The notes under the pieces are model-generated. The model did no database searches. It had not been told where the DNA came from and saw nothing but the letters and a program-made list of their open reading frames with translations. A DNA stretch of 64,000 bases from Herbiconiux sp. (GTDB lineage Bacteria > Actinomycetota > Actinomycetes > Actinomycetales > Microbacteriaceae). Below are positions 52,890 to 62,302 of this stretch, piece by piece. A program made the translations under genes and the position numbers. Numbering within the stretch: position 1 is the stretch's first letter; each line of letters begins with the position of its first letter. The stretch covers positions 1-64,000 of the forward strand of contig NZ_SCVE01000001.1 of NCBI RefSeq assembly GCF_004297105.1, read 5' to 3'.

Positions 52890-55800
52890 CTAGGCGTCGC
52901 GGCCGGGGAGTGGCTGTTCTTCGATGAAGTTGGCGCCGAGGATCTCGCGCACCACGGCCTCGCCGTATCGGAGACGGCCACCGACGGAGGTCGGCGCGGC
53001 GGGGGCCGCGGGCGGCTGGGCGGCGGGCGGCGGGGCGGCGGGCGGCGGGGCGGCGGGCGGCTGGGTGGCTGCGGGGGGTGCGGTGTCCGCTCCGGATGCT
53101 TCGAACCGCAACGCACCGGGACGCACCGCCGGGTCGGGGCTCCCCGAGGCGCGCGGGGACGGGGGTTGCTGAGACGGCGTCGCGCCGGCGCCGCGGCTGG
53201 GCTGCGGCGGAGCGACGGGCGCTTCCGAGGGCAGGATGTCGGCCAGCGACGGCGGAAGGTCGGGCTCGTCGCTCGGCATCGGCTCGTCGAACGCGGGCGG
53301 CTCGTCGTCGTCGGACGACGTGGGGATCGCGACGACGTCCCACGAGGTGGTGGGCGCGGCGGCGGGGGCCTGCGGCGGGCGCCCGCCGGACGCAGGGCGC
53401 TGAGCCGGCGCCTGACTCGAAGCCGGTGCCTGACGCTGAGCCGGCGCCTGACTCGAAGCCGGTGCCTGACGCTGAGCCGGCGCCTGACTCGAAGCCGGTG
53501 CCTGACGCTGAGCCGGCGCCTGACTCGAAGCCGGTGTCTGACGCTGAGCCGGCGCAGAGGAGGCGTTCTTCGTGAGGGAGGCGAGCTGGTCGCGCATCCG
53601 GGCGACCTCGGGTGACTCGCCGGCCTCCGCGGCTCCGGCGACGACGGGCGCATCCGGGGCCGGGGTGTTCTCGGTGAGACCCGGGACGGCCCAGCCCGAC
53701 GGATCGACGACAGCGCGCGGCTCCGGCGGGAGGTCTTCTTCGACGGGTGGTTCCTCATCGGAATCGGCGGAGTCGATGTCATCGGAGCCGGAGCCATCGG
53801 AGCCGGAGTCATCGAAGTCGGTGTCATCAGACTCGGAGGCGTCGGCACCGGCGCTCTCAGGCCCGGCGGCAGGACGGGCGCCGCTCTCAGGACCGGCGAC
53901 AGCAGAGCCGGAGGCAACAGGGGCGGAGCCGACGGGGGCGGGCCGCTCCGCACTCCGAGGTGCGGTCGCCGCCGTGGCCGTCTCCGGCGCGGCGACGGGC
54001 GCCGCCGCCGTCGGGGCTGCCGCCGCGGGCGCCGGTGTGGCAGGGGCACGCGTCACTGCCTCATCGTGAGGGCGCAGGGAGCTGTCGACGCGGGCGATGT
54101 ACTTCACGCGGATGCCGAGCACATCGAGGATGGCCTGGCGGAGGTATTCGCTCACGCCCTCGCCCGGCGCCGAGCGCTCCTTGAAGCTCGCGACGTCGTT
54201 CTCACTCGGGAAGGCCAGGGTGAGCACGTCGCCGTCGAGCGCCCTCACGTGCGCGGTGAACACGACGAGCCACGCTGTCATCTTCGCCTTCTGCACCGCC
54301 TCGAGGATCTCGGGCCACGCATCCTTCAGCTGCTGCAGCGACACGGCTCCCGCCGAGGCCGCGACTGAAGCCGCGACGGACCCCGCGGTGGGTGCGGGTG
54401 CCGCGACCGGAGTGACGGATGCGGGCACGGCCACCATCTCGGGGCCACTCTCCCCCACCTGCGGCGGCACGACGGCGGCCGCACGCGAGTCGGCTGCGGC
54501 GGCGGGGCCGGCCGGGTCGGAGCTCACGGGCGTGGCCGCCGGGCGCGCAGCCGCATCCCCCGTCGCCGACCGGCCGACGCCCGGCGCCGAACCGACGGGC
54601 GTCTCGGGTACCGAGGCAGCGGCGGACGCGGCGGCGGCATCGGCACCGGCCCCAGCACCAGCACTAGCACCAGAGGTAGGGGAGGCACCGGAGGCGCCGG
54701 GCACACCGGAGGCACCGGCCGAGGAGGCCGCCGCGCGAACAGGCGCATCTCTCATCGACCCGGCCGCCGGCACAGGAGTGGACGCGGGCGTCGGGGCGGA
54801 CGCGCCCCGACCGGGCGCATCCCCCATCGACCCGGCCGCCGGCACCGGTACGGGCGCAGCTGACGACGGCGACGGGGTGCGAGCCGGCGCATCCGCCATC
54901 GACGATGCCGCGGGGATGGGTGTGGGCGCAGGCGGCAGAGCCCCCGGCGCGGGCGCCGAAGCAGGCGCACGGTCGACAGGGCGTGACGCGACGGGCGCTG
55001 CGGCGGGCGCCGCATCCAGCCCGTCGACGCCGATGCGGCGCTCGAGGCGCTCCACCCGCGCCAGCGCACCACGCTGCGTGTCGTCGGAGGCGGGCACCAG
55101 AGCGCGGGCCACCATCAGCTCGAGGTGCAGCCGCGGAGACGTGGCCCCCGTCATCTCGGTGAGCGCCGTGTTCACGATGTCGGCCACCCGGGAGAGTTCG
55201 GCGTGCCCGAAGAGGCCCGCCTGGCGGCGCATCACCTCGATCTCATCGACCGGCACACCGCGCAGAACCGAAGAGGCCTGCTCGCGGGTGGCCTCGACCA
55301 CGATGATGTCGCGCAGACGCTCGAGCAGGTCTTCGACGAACCGGCGCGGGTCTTGCCCGGTCTGGATGACGCGATCCACCGCATCGAACGCCGCCGCACC
55401 GTCGTGGGTGCCGAGCGCGTCGATGGCCTCGGAGAGCAGCGCGCCGTGGGTGTAGCCGAGCAGAGCCACGGCCCGCTCGTACTCGACGCGGTTGTTCTCC
55501 GACCCGGCGATGAGCTGGTCGAGCAGCGAGAGCGTGTCGCGCGCCGACCCGCCGCCCGCCCGCACGACGAGCGGCAGCACGCCCGGTGCCACCTCGACGC
55601 CCTCGGAGTCGCAGAGCTGCTGCACGTACTCGAGCAGCTGCGCCGGCGGGATGAGGCGGAAGGGGTAGTGATGCGTGCGCGACCGGATGGTGCCGATCAC
55701 CTTGTCGGGCTCGGTGGTGGCGAAGATGAACTTGATGTGCTCCGGCGGCTCCTCGACGATCTTGAGCAACGCGTTGAAGCCGCCCGAGGTCACCATGTGC

Positions 55801-56186
55801 GCCTCGTCGATGATGAAGATCTTGAAGCGGTCGCGGGCCGGGGCGAAGATGGCGCGCTCCCGCAGGTCGCGCGCGTCGTCGACGCCACCGTGGCTGGCGG
55901 CGTCGATCTCGACGACGTCGAGCGAGCCCATACCGTCGCGGCTCAGCTCGACACAGCTCGGGCAGACACCGCACGGGGTGTCGGTGGGGCCCTCTGCACA
56001 GTTCAGGCAGCGGGCCAGGATGCGTGCCGACGTGGTCTTGCCGCAGCCGCGCGGGCCGCTGAAGAGATAGGCGTGGTTGACGCGGTTCGTGCGCAGCGCC
56101 GTCATGAGCGGATCGGTCACCTGCGACTGCCCGATCATCTCGGCGAAGTTCTCTGGCCGGTAACGGCGATACAGGGCGGTGACCAC
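52890..56186 (-). CDS. dnaX: DNA polymerase III subunit gamma/tau
   Basis: 1098 residues, long even for actinobacteria. The N-terminal AAA+ clamp-loader domain has Walker A GPRGCGKTTSARI, a zinc module (CLNCAEGPTDTPCGVCPSC), Walker B IIDEAHMV and a sensor region GSARDTLSLLDQ. Beyond residue 370 there is a very long Ala/Pro/Ser-rich, partly acidic tail interrupted by the tau-like domain (QQLKDAWPEILEAVQKAK). The tail includes four exact-to-near 12-residue repeats (QAPASSQAPAQR). Near the end is the RYGEAVVREILGANFIEEQP block. The GTG at 56186 follows a TAGTCT -10 by six bases. Confidence 0.96.
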   Translation of the reverse strand: MVTALYRRYRPENFAEMIGQSQVTDPLMTALRTNRVNHAYLFSGPRGCGKTTSARILARCLNCAEGPTDTPCGVCPSCVELSRDGMGSLDVVEIDAASHGGVDDARDLRERAIFAPARDRFKIFIIDEAHMVTSGGFNALLKIVEEPPEHIKFIFATTEPDKVIGTIRSRTHHYPFRLIPPAQLLEYVQQLCDSEGVEVAPGVLPLVVRAGGGSARDTLSLLDQLIAGSENNRVEYERAVALLGYTHGALLSEAIDALGTHDGAAAFDAVDRVIQTGQDPRRFVEDLLERLRDIIVVEATREQASSVLRGVPVDEIEVMRRQAGLFGHAELSRVADIVNTALTEMTGATSPRLHLELMVARALVPASDDTQRGALARVERLERRIGVDGLDAAPAAAPVASRPVDRAPASAPAPGALPPAPTPIPAASSMADAPARTPSPSSAAPVPVPAAGSMGDAPGRGASAPTPASTPVPAAGSMRDAPVRAAASSAGASGVPGASGASPTSGASAGAGAGADAAAASAAASVPETPVGSAPGVGRSATGDAAARPAATPVSSDPAGPAAAADSRAAAVVPPQVGESGPEMVAVPASVTPVAAPAPTAGSVAASVAASAGAVSLQQLKDAWPEILEAVQKAKMTAWLVVFTAHVRALDGDVLTLAFPSENDVASFKERSAPGEGVSEYLRQAILDVLGIRVKYIARVDSSLRPHDEAVTRAPATPAPAAAAPTAAAPVAAPETATAATAPRSAERPAPVGSAPVASGSAVAGPESGARPAAGPESAGADASESDDTDFDDSGSDGSGSDDIDSADSDEEPPVEEDLPPEPRAVVDPSGWAVPGLTENTPAPDAPVVAGAAEAGESPEVARMRDQLASLTKNASSAPAQRQTPASSQAPAQRQAPASSQAPAQRQAPASSQAPAQRQAPASSQAPAQRPASGGRPPQAPAAAPTTSWDVVAIPTSSDDDEPPAFDEPMPSDEPDLPPSLADILPSEAPVAPPQPSRGAGATPSQQPPSPRASGSPDPAVRPGALRFEASGADTAPPAATQPPAAPPPAAPPPAAQPPAAPAAPTSVGGRLRYGEAVVREILGANFIEEQPLPGRDA
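53399..53555. repeat. 36-bp tandem repeat in dnaX, four copies plus a part
   Basis: Units of 36 bases start at 53399, 53435, 53471 and 53507, opening GCTGAGCCGGCGCCTGACTC, with a truncated fifth copy. They encode QAPASSQAPAQR in the disordered tail. The copies are almost identical, which indicates recent expansion. Confidence 0.9.
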
Positions 56187-56192
56187 GAAGTA

Positions 56193-56198
56193 AGACTA
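56193..56198 (-). promoter_or_regulatory. leaderless -10 of dnaX
   Basis: TAGTCT on the minus strand, six bases before the GTG at 56186. Confidence 0.5.
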
Positions 56199-56215
56199 CC
56201 CGCGGCCGCCGACAC

Positions 56216-56275
56216 CGAGGCAGTCACGGGGGCAGACTCGGGGGCAGACACCGAGGCAGACACCAAGGCAGGTCA
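56216..56275. repeat. 12-bp tandem repeat, five units
   Basis: CGAGGCAGTCAC, GGGGGCAGACTC, GGGGGCAGACAC, CGAGGCAGACAC and CAAGGCAGGTCA follow one another between dnaX and the lactonase gene. The last unit includes the lactonase stop. Confidence 0.75.
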
Positions 56276-57253
56276 CGGGCGCTGCACTCCCGTGACATTG
56301 AGGAAGATCGCGTAGAGCGACGTCGTCGCGGTGATGTAGAGCCGATTGCGATCCGGCCCGCCGAACGCCACGTTGGCAGCCGCCTCCGGCACCCGGATCT
56401 TGCCGAGCAGGGTTCCGTCGGGATCGACGCAGTGCACGCCGTCACCCGCACCGATCCAGAGCCGCCCGGCGTCGTCGACGCGCAGCCCGTCGGGGATGCC
56501 CGGCATGACCTCGATCAGCACCTCGCCTCCCGTGAGCACATTGTCGGCATCCACGTCGAAGACCCGCACGTGCCGCGGCCCCTCGGGGTCGGGCAGGAAC
56601 CCCGAGTCCACCACGTACAGCTTCGACTCGTCGGGGCTGAACGCGAGCCCGTTCGGCTTCACGAAGTCGGCGGCCTTCAGTGTCAGTTCACCGGAGGCCG
56701 GATCGAGCAGATAGAGCCCGTCGACATCCAGCTCGGCCGGCCGGGGCACGCCCACGAAGCTCGTCTCACGGCCGTACGACGGGTCGGAGAACCAGATCGT
56801 GCCGTCCGACTTCACCACGACGTCGTTCGGGGCGTTCAGCCGCCGGCCCTCGGAGGAGTCGGCCAGCACGGTGACCGAGCCATCCGGTTCGGTGCGGGTG
56901 ACTCTTCCCGCGCCCTGCTCGCAGGTGATGAGCCGGCCCTGCCGATCGCGGGTGTTGCCGTTGGCGTTGCCCGAGGCGCCGCGGAAGAGCGTCACGGCGC
57001 CCGAGTTCTCGTCGTAGCGGAGGATGCGCTCGTTCGGGATGTCACTGAAGATCAGGGCGTGCTGGTCGGCGAAGTACACGGGGCCCTCGGCCCAGCGGAG
57101 CCCACCGTGCAGGCGCTCGAGCTGAGCCACCAGATCGATGCACTCCCCGAACCGCGGGTCGAGGATCTCGTAGATCGACTCGCCCGTGGGCAGAGTCATC
57201 ATCGAGTCGGCTGCGGTCATGGCGCCCGCCGGTACGGGAGAGAAGTAGTCCAC
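56273..57253 (-). CDS. SMP-30/gluconolactonase-family protein
   Basis: 326 residues of a six-bladed beta-propeller: LRWAEGPVYFADQHALIFSD (metal Glu), RLNAPNDVVVKSDGTIWFSD (Asn and Asp ligands) and FVKPNGLAFSPDESKLYVVD. It would hydrolyse a sugar lactone. The product starts at GTG 57253, one base after the permease stop, or at the ATG 11 codons later. It is the last gene of the carbohydrate operon, consistent with oxidation of the imported sugar to a lactone followed by ring opening. Confidence 0.92.
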   Translation of the reverse strand: MDYFSPVPAGAMTAADSMMTLPTGESIYEILDPRFGECIDLVAQLERLHGGLRWAEGPVYFADQHALIFSDIPNERILRYDENSGAVTLFRGASGNANGNTRDRQGRLITCEQGAGRVTRTEPDGSVTVLADSSEGRRLNAPNDVVVKSDGTIWFSDPSYGRETSFVGVPRPAELDVDGLYLLDPASGELTLKAADFVKPNGLAFSPDESKLYVVDSGFLPDPEGPRHVRVFDVDADNVLTGGEVLIEVMPGIPDGLRVDDAGRLWIGAGDGVHCVDPDGTLLGKIRVPEAAANVAFGGPDRNRLYITATTSLYAIFLNVTGVQRP

Positions 57254-57254
57254 G

Positions 57255-58268
57255 CTATCGCCGGGCCATCGGGTTGCGCGCGAGAGCCAGCACGATCACG
57301 ATCAGGGCGCCCTGGATGATGAACTGCCATCCGCCGCTCAGCCGCGTGATGTTCGCGAGCGTGGTGAGCAGCGTGAGCAGCACCGCCCCGGCCCAGAGCC
57401 CGGAGATGATGCCGCGCCCGCCGGCGATCAGCGAACCGCCGAGCACCACCACGGCGATCGACGCCAGCTGATAGCTCGAGCCGAGCCCCAGTGACGGCCC
57501 GCCGCTGTAGGCCGCGAGCAGCACACCGGCGAGACCGGCCATCCCGCCCGACAGCACGTACGCCGACGCCCGGATGAGAGCAGGCCGAGCATTCGCGAAG
57601 CTCGCCGCCACCGGCTTCTGCCCCACGGCCTCCACGCGCCGGCCGTAGCTGGTGCGCTTCAGGATGATGGCGAACGCCACCGCGATCACCACACCCACGA
57701 TGCCGAAGATCGGGATGGGCCCGATCTGCGCGGTGGTGAACTGCGAGAGCGCCGGAGCCGCGACCCCGACCACGCTGCCCGAATAGACGAGCGTGATGGT
57801 CTGCAGGCCGAAGCCCACCGCCAGAGTACCGACGAGAGGCGGCATCCCCACGAATTCGATCAGCACCGCGCTCACCGCGCCGGCGGCGAGGCCGGCGACG
57901 ACGGCCACCAGGATGCCGGCCACGATGTTCGAGTTCTCACCGGCCATGATCTGGCAGGCGAGGAACGCGCTCAGCGTCATCACGTACGACACGGAGAGGT
58001 CGATGCCGCCGTTGCCGACGGTGATGACGAAGAGCTGGCCGATGCCCACGATCACGAGGAAGGTGGCGATGATGATGCCCGCGCTGATGGTCTCCACGAG
58101 TCCGCGGCCGGCGATGATGCCGATGGCGAGCCAGATGGCGATCATGCCGATGAAGGCGGGAGTGGCGGGATGCTTCAGCACGGTGAGGACTGCGGCTCCG
58201 AGTGTGGGCCTGCCCGGTTTCGTGGATTCGGCCGGCGAGGTCTTCAGCCGGGTATCGAGATCGGTCAC
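57255..58268 (-). CDS. ribose-type ABC transporter permease 2
   Basis: 337 residues, about ten membrane helices, of the RbsC/BPD_transp_2 family (GNGGIDLSVSYVMTLSAFLA is the family signature). A GTG start overlaps the stop of permease 1 by four bases. With permease 1 it would form the heterodimeric channel of the sugar importer. Confidence 0.93.
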   Translation of the reverse strand: MTDLDTRLKTSPAESTKPGRPTLGAAVLTVLKHPATPAFIGMIAIWLAIGIIAGRGLVETISAGIIIATFLVIVGIGQLFVITVGNGGIDLSVSYVMTLSAFLACQIMAGENSNIVAGILVAVVAGLAAGAVSAVLIEFVGMPPLVGTLAVGFGLQTITLVYSGSVVGVAAPALSQFTTAQIGPIPIFGIVGVVIAVAFAIILKRTSYGRRVEAVGQKPVAASFANARPALIRASAYVLSGGMAGLAGVLLAAYSGGPSLGLGSSYQLASIAVVVLGGSLIAGGRGIISGLWAGAVLLTLLTTLANITRLSGGWQFIIQGALIVIVLALARNPMARR

Positions 58269-59260
58269 AGCGTCCTCCGCACCTTCCGGATCCAATTGAC
58301 GAGCGCACGCAGCACCAGCACGAGCACGAGCACGAGGCCCTGTGCAGCGGCCTGGAAGCTCGACTGCACACCGATGAACTGCAGGAGCGAGCCGATCAGG
58401 CCCACCACGAGACCACCGGCTACCGCGCCGACCACCGACACCTCGCCGCCCTTGAAGCTGCCTCCGCCGACGATCACGCCCGCGATGCTCAGCAGCACGT
58501 AGCTCTGGGCGATGTACGGGTCGCCTCCGCCCGTCTGGCCGCTCAGGTAGAGGCCCGACAGCAGCCCGAAGATCGCGGCGAGCACGTAGAGGCTCACCTT
58601 GGCCCTGATGACCGACCATCCGGCGCGGCGAACCCCCTCCGCGTTCGAGCCGGAGCCCCGCAGCACCGCACCGTACTTGCTGCGATGCAGGAACAGCGCC
58701 GTGACGACCGTGACGATGGTCAGCACGATGATCACGCCCGGCACCACCGGCGGGTTGAATCGCACGAAGCTCACGATGCCTTCGGGCACCACTCCTCCGG
58801 GCGTCGGCAGGATCAGGATGGCGATGCCCAGCCACACGAACGACATGCCGAGGGTCACGACGATGGAGGGAAGACCTCGCACCGCGATCAGCACCCCCAT
58901 CGCGGCGTACGCGGCCACCATCACCACGAGGAACAGGATGCCCGCCGCGGGGTTACTCGGCAGGATCACCGCGATCACGACGTTGGCGAGCCCGATGAAC
59001 GAGCCGATCCCGAGGTCGATGTCGCCCGCGGCGATCACGAACATCTGGGCCAGCACCGCGAAGACCAAGGGGATGAGCGGCGCGAGAACGAGGTTGAGTC
59101 CCGTCGGTGAGGCCACGAGAGGCCGCAGCGCCACCATGATGCCGAAGATGATGAGGGCGGCGACGCTCGGCAGGAACCAGGGACCAAACAGGCCGCTGAG
59201 GCGTTCGCGCGCCGTCGGTGCGGTGCTCCGCTCCCGCGTGATCGGTGGGGTGGTCGTCAT
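58265..59260 (-). CDS. ribose-type ABC transporter permease 1
   Basis: 331 residues, about ten membrane helices of the RbsC type (AAGDIDLGIGSFIGLANVVI, then GGGSFKGGEVSVVGAVAGGL). The ATG overlaps the ATPase stop (ATGA). The reading frame continues upstream to 59758 only as antisense-like extension. Two different permeases, rather than one, form a heterodimer in this operon type. Confidence 0.93.
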   Translation of the reverse strand: MTTTPPITRERSTAPTARERLSGLFGPWFLPSVAALIIFGIMVALRPLVASPTGLNLVLAPLIPLVFAVLAQMFVIAAGDIDLGIGSFIGLANVVIAVILPSNPAAGILFLVVMVAAYAAMGVLIAVRGLPSIVVTLGMSFVWLGIAILILPTPGGVVPEGIVSFVRFNPPVVPGVIIVLTIVTVVTALFLHRSKYGAVLRGSGSNAEGVRRAGWSVIRAKVSLYVLAAIFGLLSGLYLSGQTGGGDPYIAQSYVLLSIAGVIVGGGSFKGGEVSVVGAVAGGLVVGLIGSLLQFIGVQSSFQAAAQGLVLVLVLVLRALVNWIRKVRRTL

Positions 59261-60846
59261 CGAACCGACTCCTCTGCATCGAGGGGACCGGCTCCATCGA
59301 GAAGCTCGGCGTCCTGGCCGCCGAACGACAGCGCGATGACGGCGTCCTCCGTGGCCTCGGTCCCGGTGAGGGTGGCCACGATCGTGCCCACCCGGAAGAC
59401 GAAGACGCGGTCGCAGTTGCGCAGCTCCTCGTTCTCCGTGGAGTACCAGACGATGGTCTGGCCCTCTGCGGCCTGGCGGCGGAGCAGGTCGTAGACCTCG
59501 CTCTTGGTGGCCTGGTCGACGCCTCGGGTGGGGTCTTCGAGCAGAAGGATGTCGGAGCCCACCGCCATGGCCCGCGCCATCAGTGCCTTCTGCTGCGTGC
59601 CGCCGCTGAGGCTCGTGATCGGATCGGTGGGGCTGCCCTTGATGCCGAGACGCGAGTACCACTCGTTCACCAGGGCGCCCTCGCTGCGGGGCTTGATGAG
59701 GCCGGCCGCCGTGAGCTTGCCGAGACTCGAGAAGCTGATGTTGGCGGCCACGTCCCACAGCGGGAAGATGCCGCGCACACCGCGGTCGCCGCTGACGTAG
59801 GCGGAGTCACCGACCACGGAGACCGAGTGGTGGGTGGTGCGCTTCGGCGACCGGTGCCCGCCGGAGCGGCGGGCCGAAGCGCGGTAGACCGCCTCGAGGG
59901 CGAGCAGCTGACCGTGGCCCTCGAGTCCGGCGAAGCCGATGATCTCGCCCTTCCGGATCTCGAAGTCCGCGGTGTTCCCGTCAGCCGACTGCTGCTCCAG
60001 GCGCACGACGACCTCGCCGTCGGTGACCGGTGGCGCATCGATGGTGCTCACCGGGAGGCCATCAGCCGCCTCGGGCACGGGCCGCTCGCTCTCGTGCGCC
60101 GCGAGACCCATGGCGGCCACGATCGAGTCCTTGGTGGCCGTGGCGGCATCCTGCTCGCTGAGCACCCGGCCGTCGCGCATCACGTAGATGCGCGAGAGGT
60201 GGTCGATCATCTCCTGCAGACGGTGCGTGGTGATGATGACCGAGACGCCGTCGGCCGCGCGTTTCTCCAGGTAGGCGTAGAAGCTGGCGGTCGCGGAGGC
60301 GTCGAGCGACGAGGTGGGCTCGTCGAGGATGACGAGCCGTGGAGGAGTCGTGCTCTCGATGAAGCTGCTCGCGCACTCGATCATCTGGCGGCGGGCGATC
60401 GAGAGTTCGTGGATCGTCGCGTCCTGGCGGATGCCGTGGCCCGGGAACATCTCGTCGAGCACCGCGCGCAGACTCCGCCAGGCCTTCGAGCGCCAGGAGA
60501 GGCCCTTGGCCGCATGGTCGAAGATCGCCGCCGTCTCGTCGACCCGGAGGCTCGCGCAGAGCGACAGCTCCTGGTACACGGTGCGCACCCCGAGATGCTC
60601 GGGGTGCGCCACCGCATCGGTTGCGGAGCGGGGCGTGCCACCGATCGTCACAGTGCCGGAATCGCCCGCGATGGTGCCGTTGACCACCTTGAGGATCGTG
60701 CTCTTGCCCGCTCCGTTGTGGCCGGCGATTCCGATGAGCTCGCCCCGCCCGACGGTGAACGACGCATCGTCCACCGCCAGGGTCGAGCCGAACCGCTTGC
60801 TGACGCCCTGGACGACCAGGGTGTCCTGTGTTGATTCGTCTGGCAT
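59257..60846 (-). CDS. ribose-type ABC transporter ATP-binding protein
   Basis: 529 residues with two nucleotide-binding domains, as in RbsA. Domain 1 has Walker A GHNGAGKSTILK and Walker B VILDEPTSSLD. Domain 2 has GLEGHGQLLALEAVY in place of Walker A, the usual degenerate form, with signature LSGGTQQKALMARA and LLEDPTRGVD. It powers uptake through the two permeases. GAGAGAGGG precedes the ATG. Overlaps permease 1 by four bases. Confidence 0.94.
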   Translation of the reverse strand: MPDESTQDTLVVQGVSKRFGSTLAVDDASFTVGRGELIGIAGHNGAGKSTILKVVNGTIAGDSGTVTIGGTPRSATDAVAHPEHLGVRTVYQELSLCASLRVDETAAIFDHAAKGLSWRSKAWRSLRAVLDEMFPGHGIRQDATIHELSIARRQMIECASSFIESTTPPRLVILDEPTSSLDASATASFYAYLEKRAADGVSVIITTHRLQEMIDHLSRIYVMRDGRVLSEQDAATATKDSIVAAMGLAAHESERPVPEAADGLPVSTIDAPPVTDGEVVVRLEQQSADGNTADFEIRKGEIIGFAGLEGHGQLLALEAVYRASARRSGGHRSPKRTTHHSVSVVGDSAYVSGDRGVRGIFPLWDVAANISFSSLGKLTAAGLIKPRSEGALVNEWYSRLGIKGSPTDPITSLSGGTQQKALMARAMAVGSDILLLEDPTRGVDQATKSEVYDLLRRQAAEGQTIVWYSTENEELRNCDRVFVFRVGTIVATLTGTEATEDAVIALSFGGQDAELLDGAGPLDAEESVR

Positions 60847-60892
60847 GGTGCCCTCTCTCCGCGTGCCTTCGTGACCGTTCAGCCGACCGAGG

Positions 60893-62029
60893 TCAGTTGG
60901 TCGGCGGCAGCGGCGAGTCCTGCAGCACGGGGTCGCCGTCGATCGCCGCCTTCACGTAGGACTGGGCCTGGTCGAGCGTGGTGGGGTTCTCGGCGATCTG
61001 CGTGTACTCGAGCGCCGAGGCCCAGGCGTCCCGGTTCTCCTCGGGGATGATCAGGAGCGGGGCGTAGACGGTCTTGTCGGGCAGGTTGGCCGCGTCGTCC
61101 TGGTTGTTGATCAGCATCCACGACAGCCACAGGGCGGTCGAGGAGATGCTCGGCTGCGACGAGATCGACATGGTCTTGTAGTCGGGGTTCTCCTGAGCGA
61201 CCTTCACCCAGCCCTGGAGGCCCTGACCCGAGTTGCCCTGGATCACGAGCGGCACGGGCGAGGTGCCGGCCTGCAGGAAGGCGTCGAGCGTTCCACCGCC
61301 GTCGTTGCCCTCGGTGAGCACGCCGTCGATCGTGGGCAGTGAGGGGAGGATCTTCGCCACCTCCTGCTGCGCGGTCGACTCGGTGAATTCGCCGTAGACC
61401 TCGCCGACGATCTTCATGTCGGGGTACTTCGCGAGAACCGACGTCGCGCCGCGGTAGATGTCGTCATCGACGGTGATGCCGGCGATGCCGCGGACGAACA
61501 GGATGTTGCCCTTGCCGCCGAGCTGGTCGGCCATGAACTGGGCCTCGAGTGCGCCGTAGGTCTCGTAGTCGAACGCGACCTTGTAGGCGCAGTCGGCGGT
61601 GGCGAGCGAGTCGAACACGACGACGGTGACGCCGGCGTCGCACGCCTCCTGGATCGCGCCGTTCAGCGCGGTCGGTGAGGCGGCGTCGATGATGATGGCG
61701 TCGTAGCCCTCGAGCACGAGCGACTGGATCTGCTGGGCCTGCTGAGGAGCCGAGCCATCCGAGTTCACCACCTTGAAGTCGCTCACCTTGTCGGGGTTGG
61801 CCTTCGCGGTGGCCTCGAAGCTGGCCTCCATCTGCTTGCGCCAGATGTTGCCGTTGAAGTAGTTGCTGAGGGCGATCTTGATCGGCTTGTCACCACCGGC
61901 GGCGCCGCCATCGGTGGCGCCGGGGTCGGTTCCCGCACCGGCGCAGCCGGAGAGGACCGCGGCGGATGCGACGATCATCGCGCCGATGGCGAGTGACCGG
62001 CGGAGGCCGGAGCGAAGTGGATTCATCAT
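60893..62029 (-). CDS. sugar ABC transporter substrate-binding lipoprotein
   Basis: 378 residues: a signal and lipobox (MIVASAAVLSGCAGAG, Cys anchor), a Gly/Ala/Asp linker, and a two-lobe periplasmic-binding fold of the RbsB type (IKIALSNYFNGNIWRKQMEA, then YDAIIIDAASPTALNGAIQE and GVLTEGNDGGGTLDAF). It captures the sugar outside the cell. ATG 62029 has GAGGAG eight bases upstream; the frame is open to 62101. It is the first transporter gene, 46 bases before the ATPase gene. Confidence 0.94.
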   Translation of the reverse strand: MMNPLRSGLRRSLAIGAMIVASAAVLSGCAGAGTDPGATDGGAAGGDKPIKIALSNYFNGNIWRKQMEASFEATAKANPDKVSDFKVVNSDGSAPQQAQQIQSLVLEGYDAIIIDAASPTALNGAIQEACDAGVTVVVFDSLATADCAYKVAFDYETYGALEAQFMADQLGGKGNILFVRGIAGITVDDDIYRGATSVLAKYPDMKIVGEVYGEFTESTAQQEVAKILPSLPTIDGVLTEGNDGGGTLDAFLQAGTSPVPLVIQGNSGQGLQGWVKVAQENPDYKTMSISSQPSISSTALWLSWMLINNQDDAANLPDKTVYAPLLIIPEENRDAWASALEYTQIAENPTTLDQAQSYVKAAIDGDPVLQDSPLPPTN

Positions 62030-62188
62030 GTTTCGTTTCTCCTCATTGAGTGGAACTATGACTGCTGGTTCGGGCCGGAGCCCCAGGGACACCCTTCCCA
62101 CCGCGGGCGGGGATCGACTCGCGGTCGAAGTGGGAATCGGGTCAGGAGGTCGACGACGAAGACATCCGTGTCACGTAGCTGAGCCTCA

Positions 62189-62207
62189 TTGTAGGATTGT
62201 CGTACAA
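62189..62207. promoter_or_regulatory. candidate operator upstream of the transporter genes
   Basis: TTGTA and TACAA close a 19-bp imperfect palindrome (core GGATTGTCG) in the 273-base gap 62030-62302. It shares TCGTACA with the palindrome at 63587. The arrangement resembles GntR-family sites; the regulator is not in this window. Confidence 0.4.
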
Positions 62208-62302
62208 CCGACGGGACCACCGTATACGCGAGTCCGATCCGGCGCAACTCCCTCCCCGAGATCGGTTCTGAGCCGGGTTATGAGCCACGTTCTGGGCCGA
62301 GT

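Noticed and set aside
53399..53555. CRISPR array
   Set aside because: Contiguous 36-bp repeats without spacers, in frame inside dnaX.
56187..56272. SRP RNA gene near dnaX
   Set aside because: The gap is only 86 bases, filled by a 12-bp repeat and the dnaX promoter, with no SRP core motif.
58265..59758. A 497-aa permease
   Set aside because: The first 166 residues are out-of-frame shadow of the ATPase gene; ATG 59260 overlaps the ATPase stop as expected.
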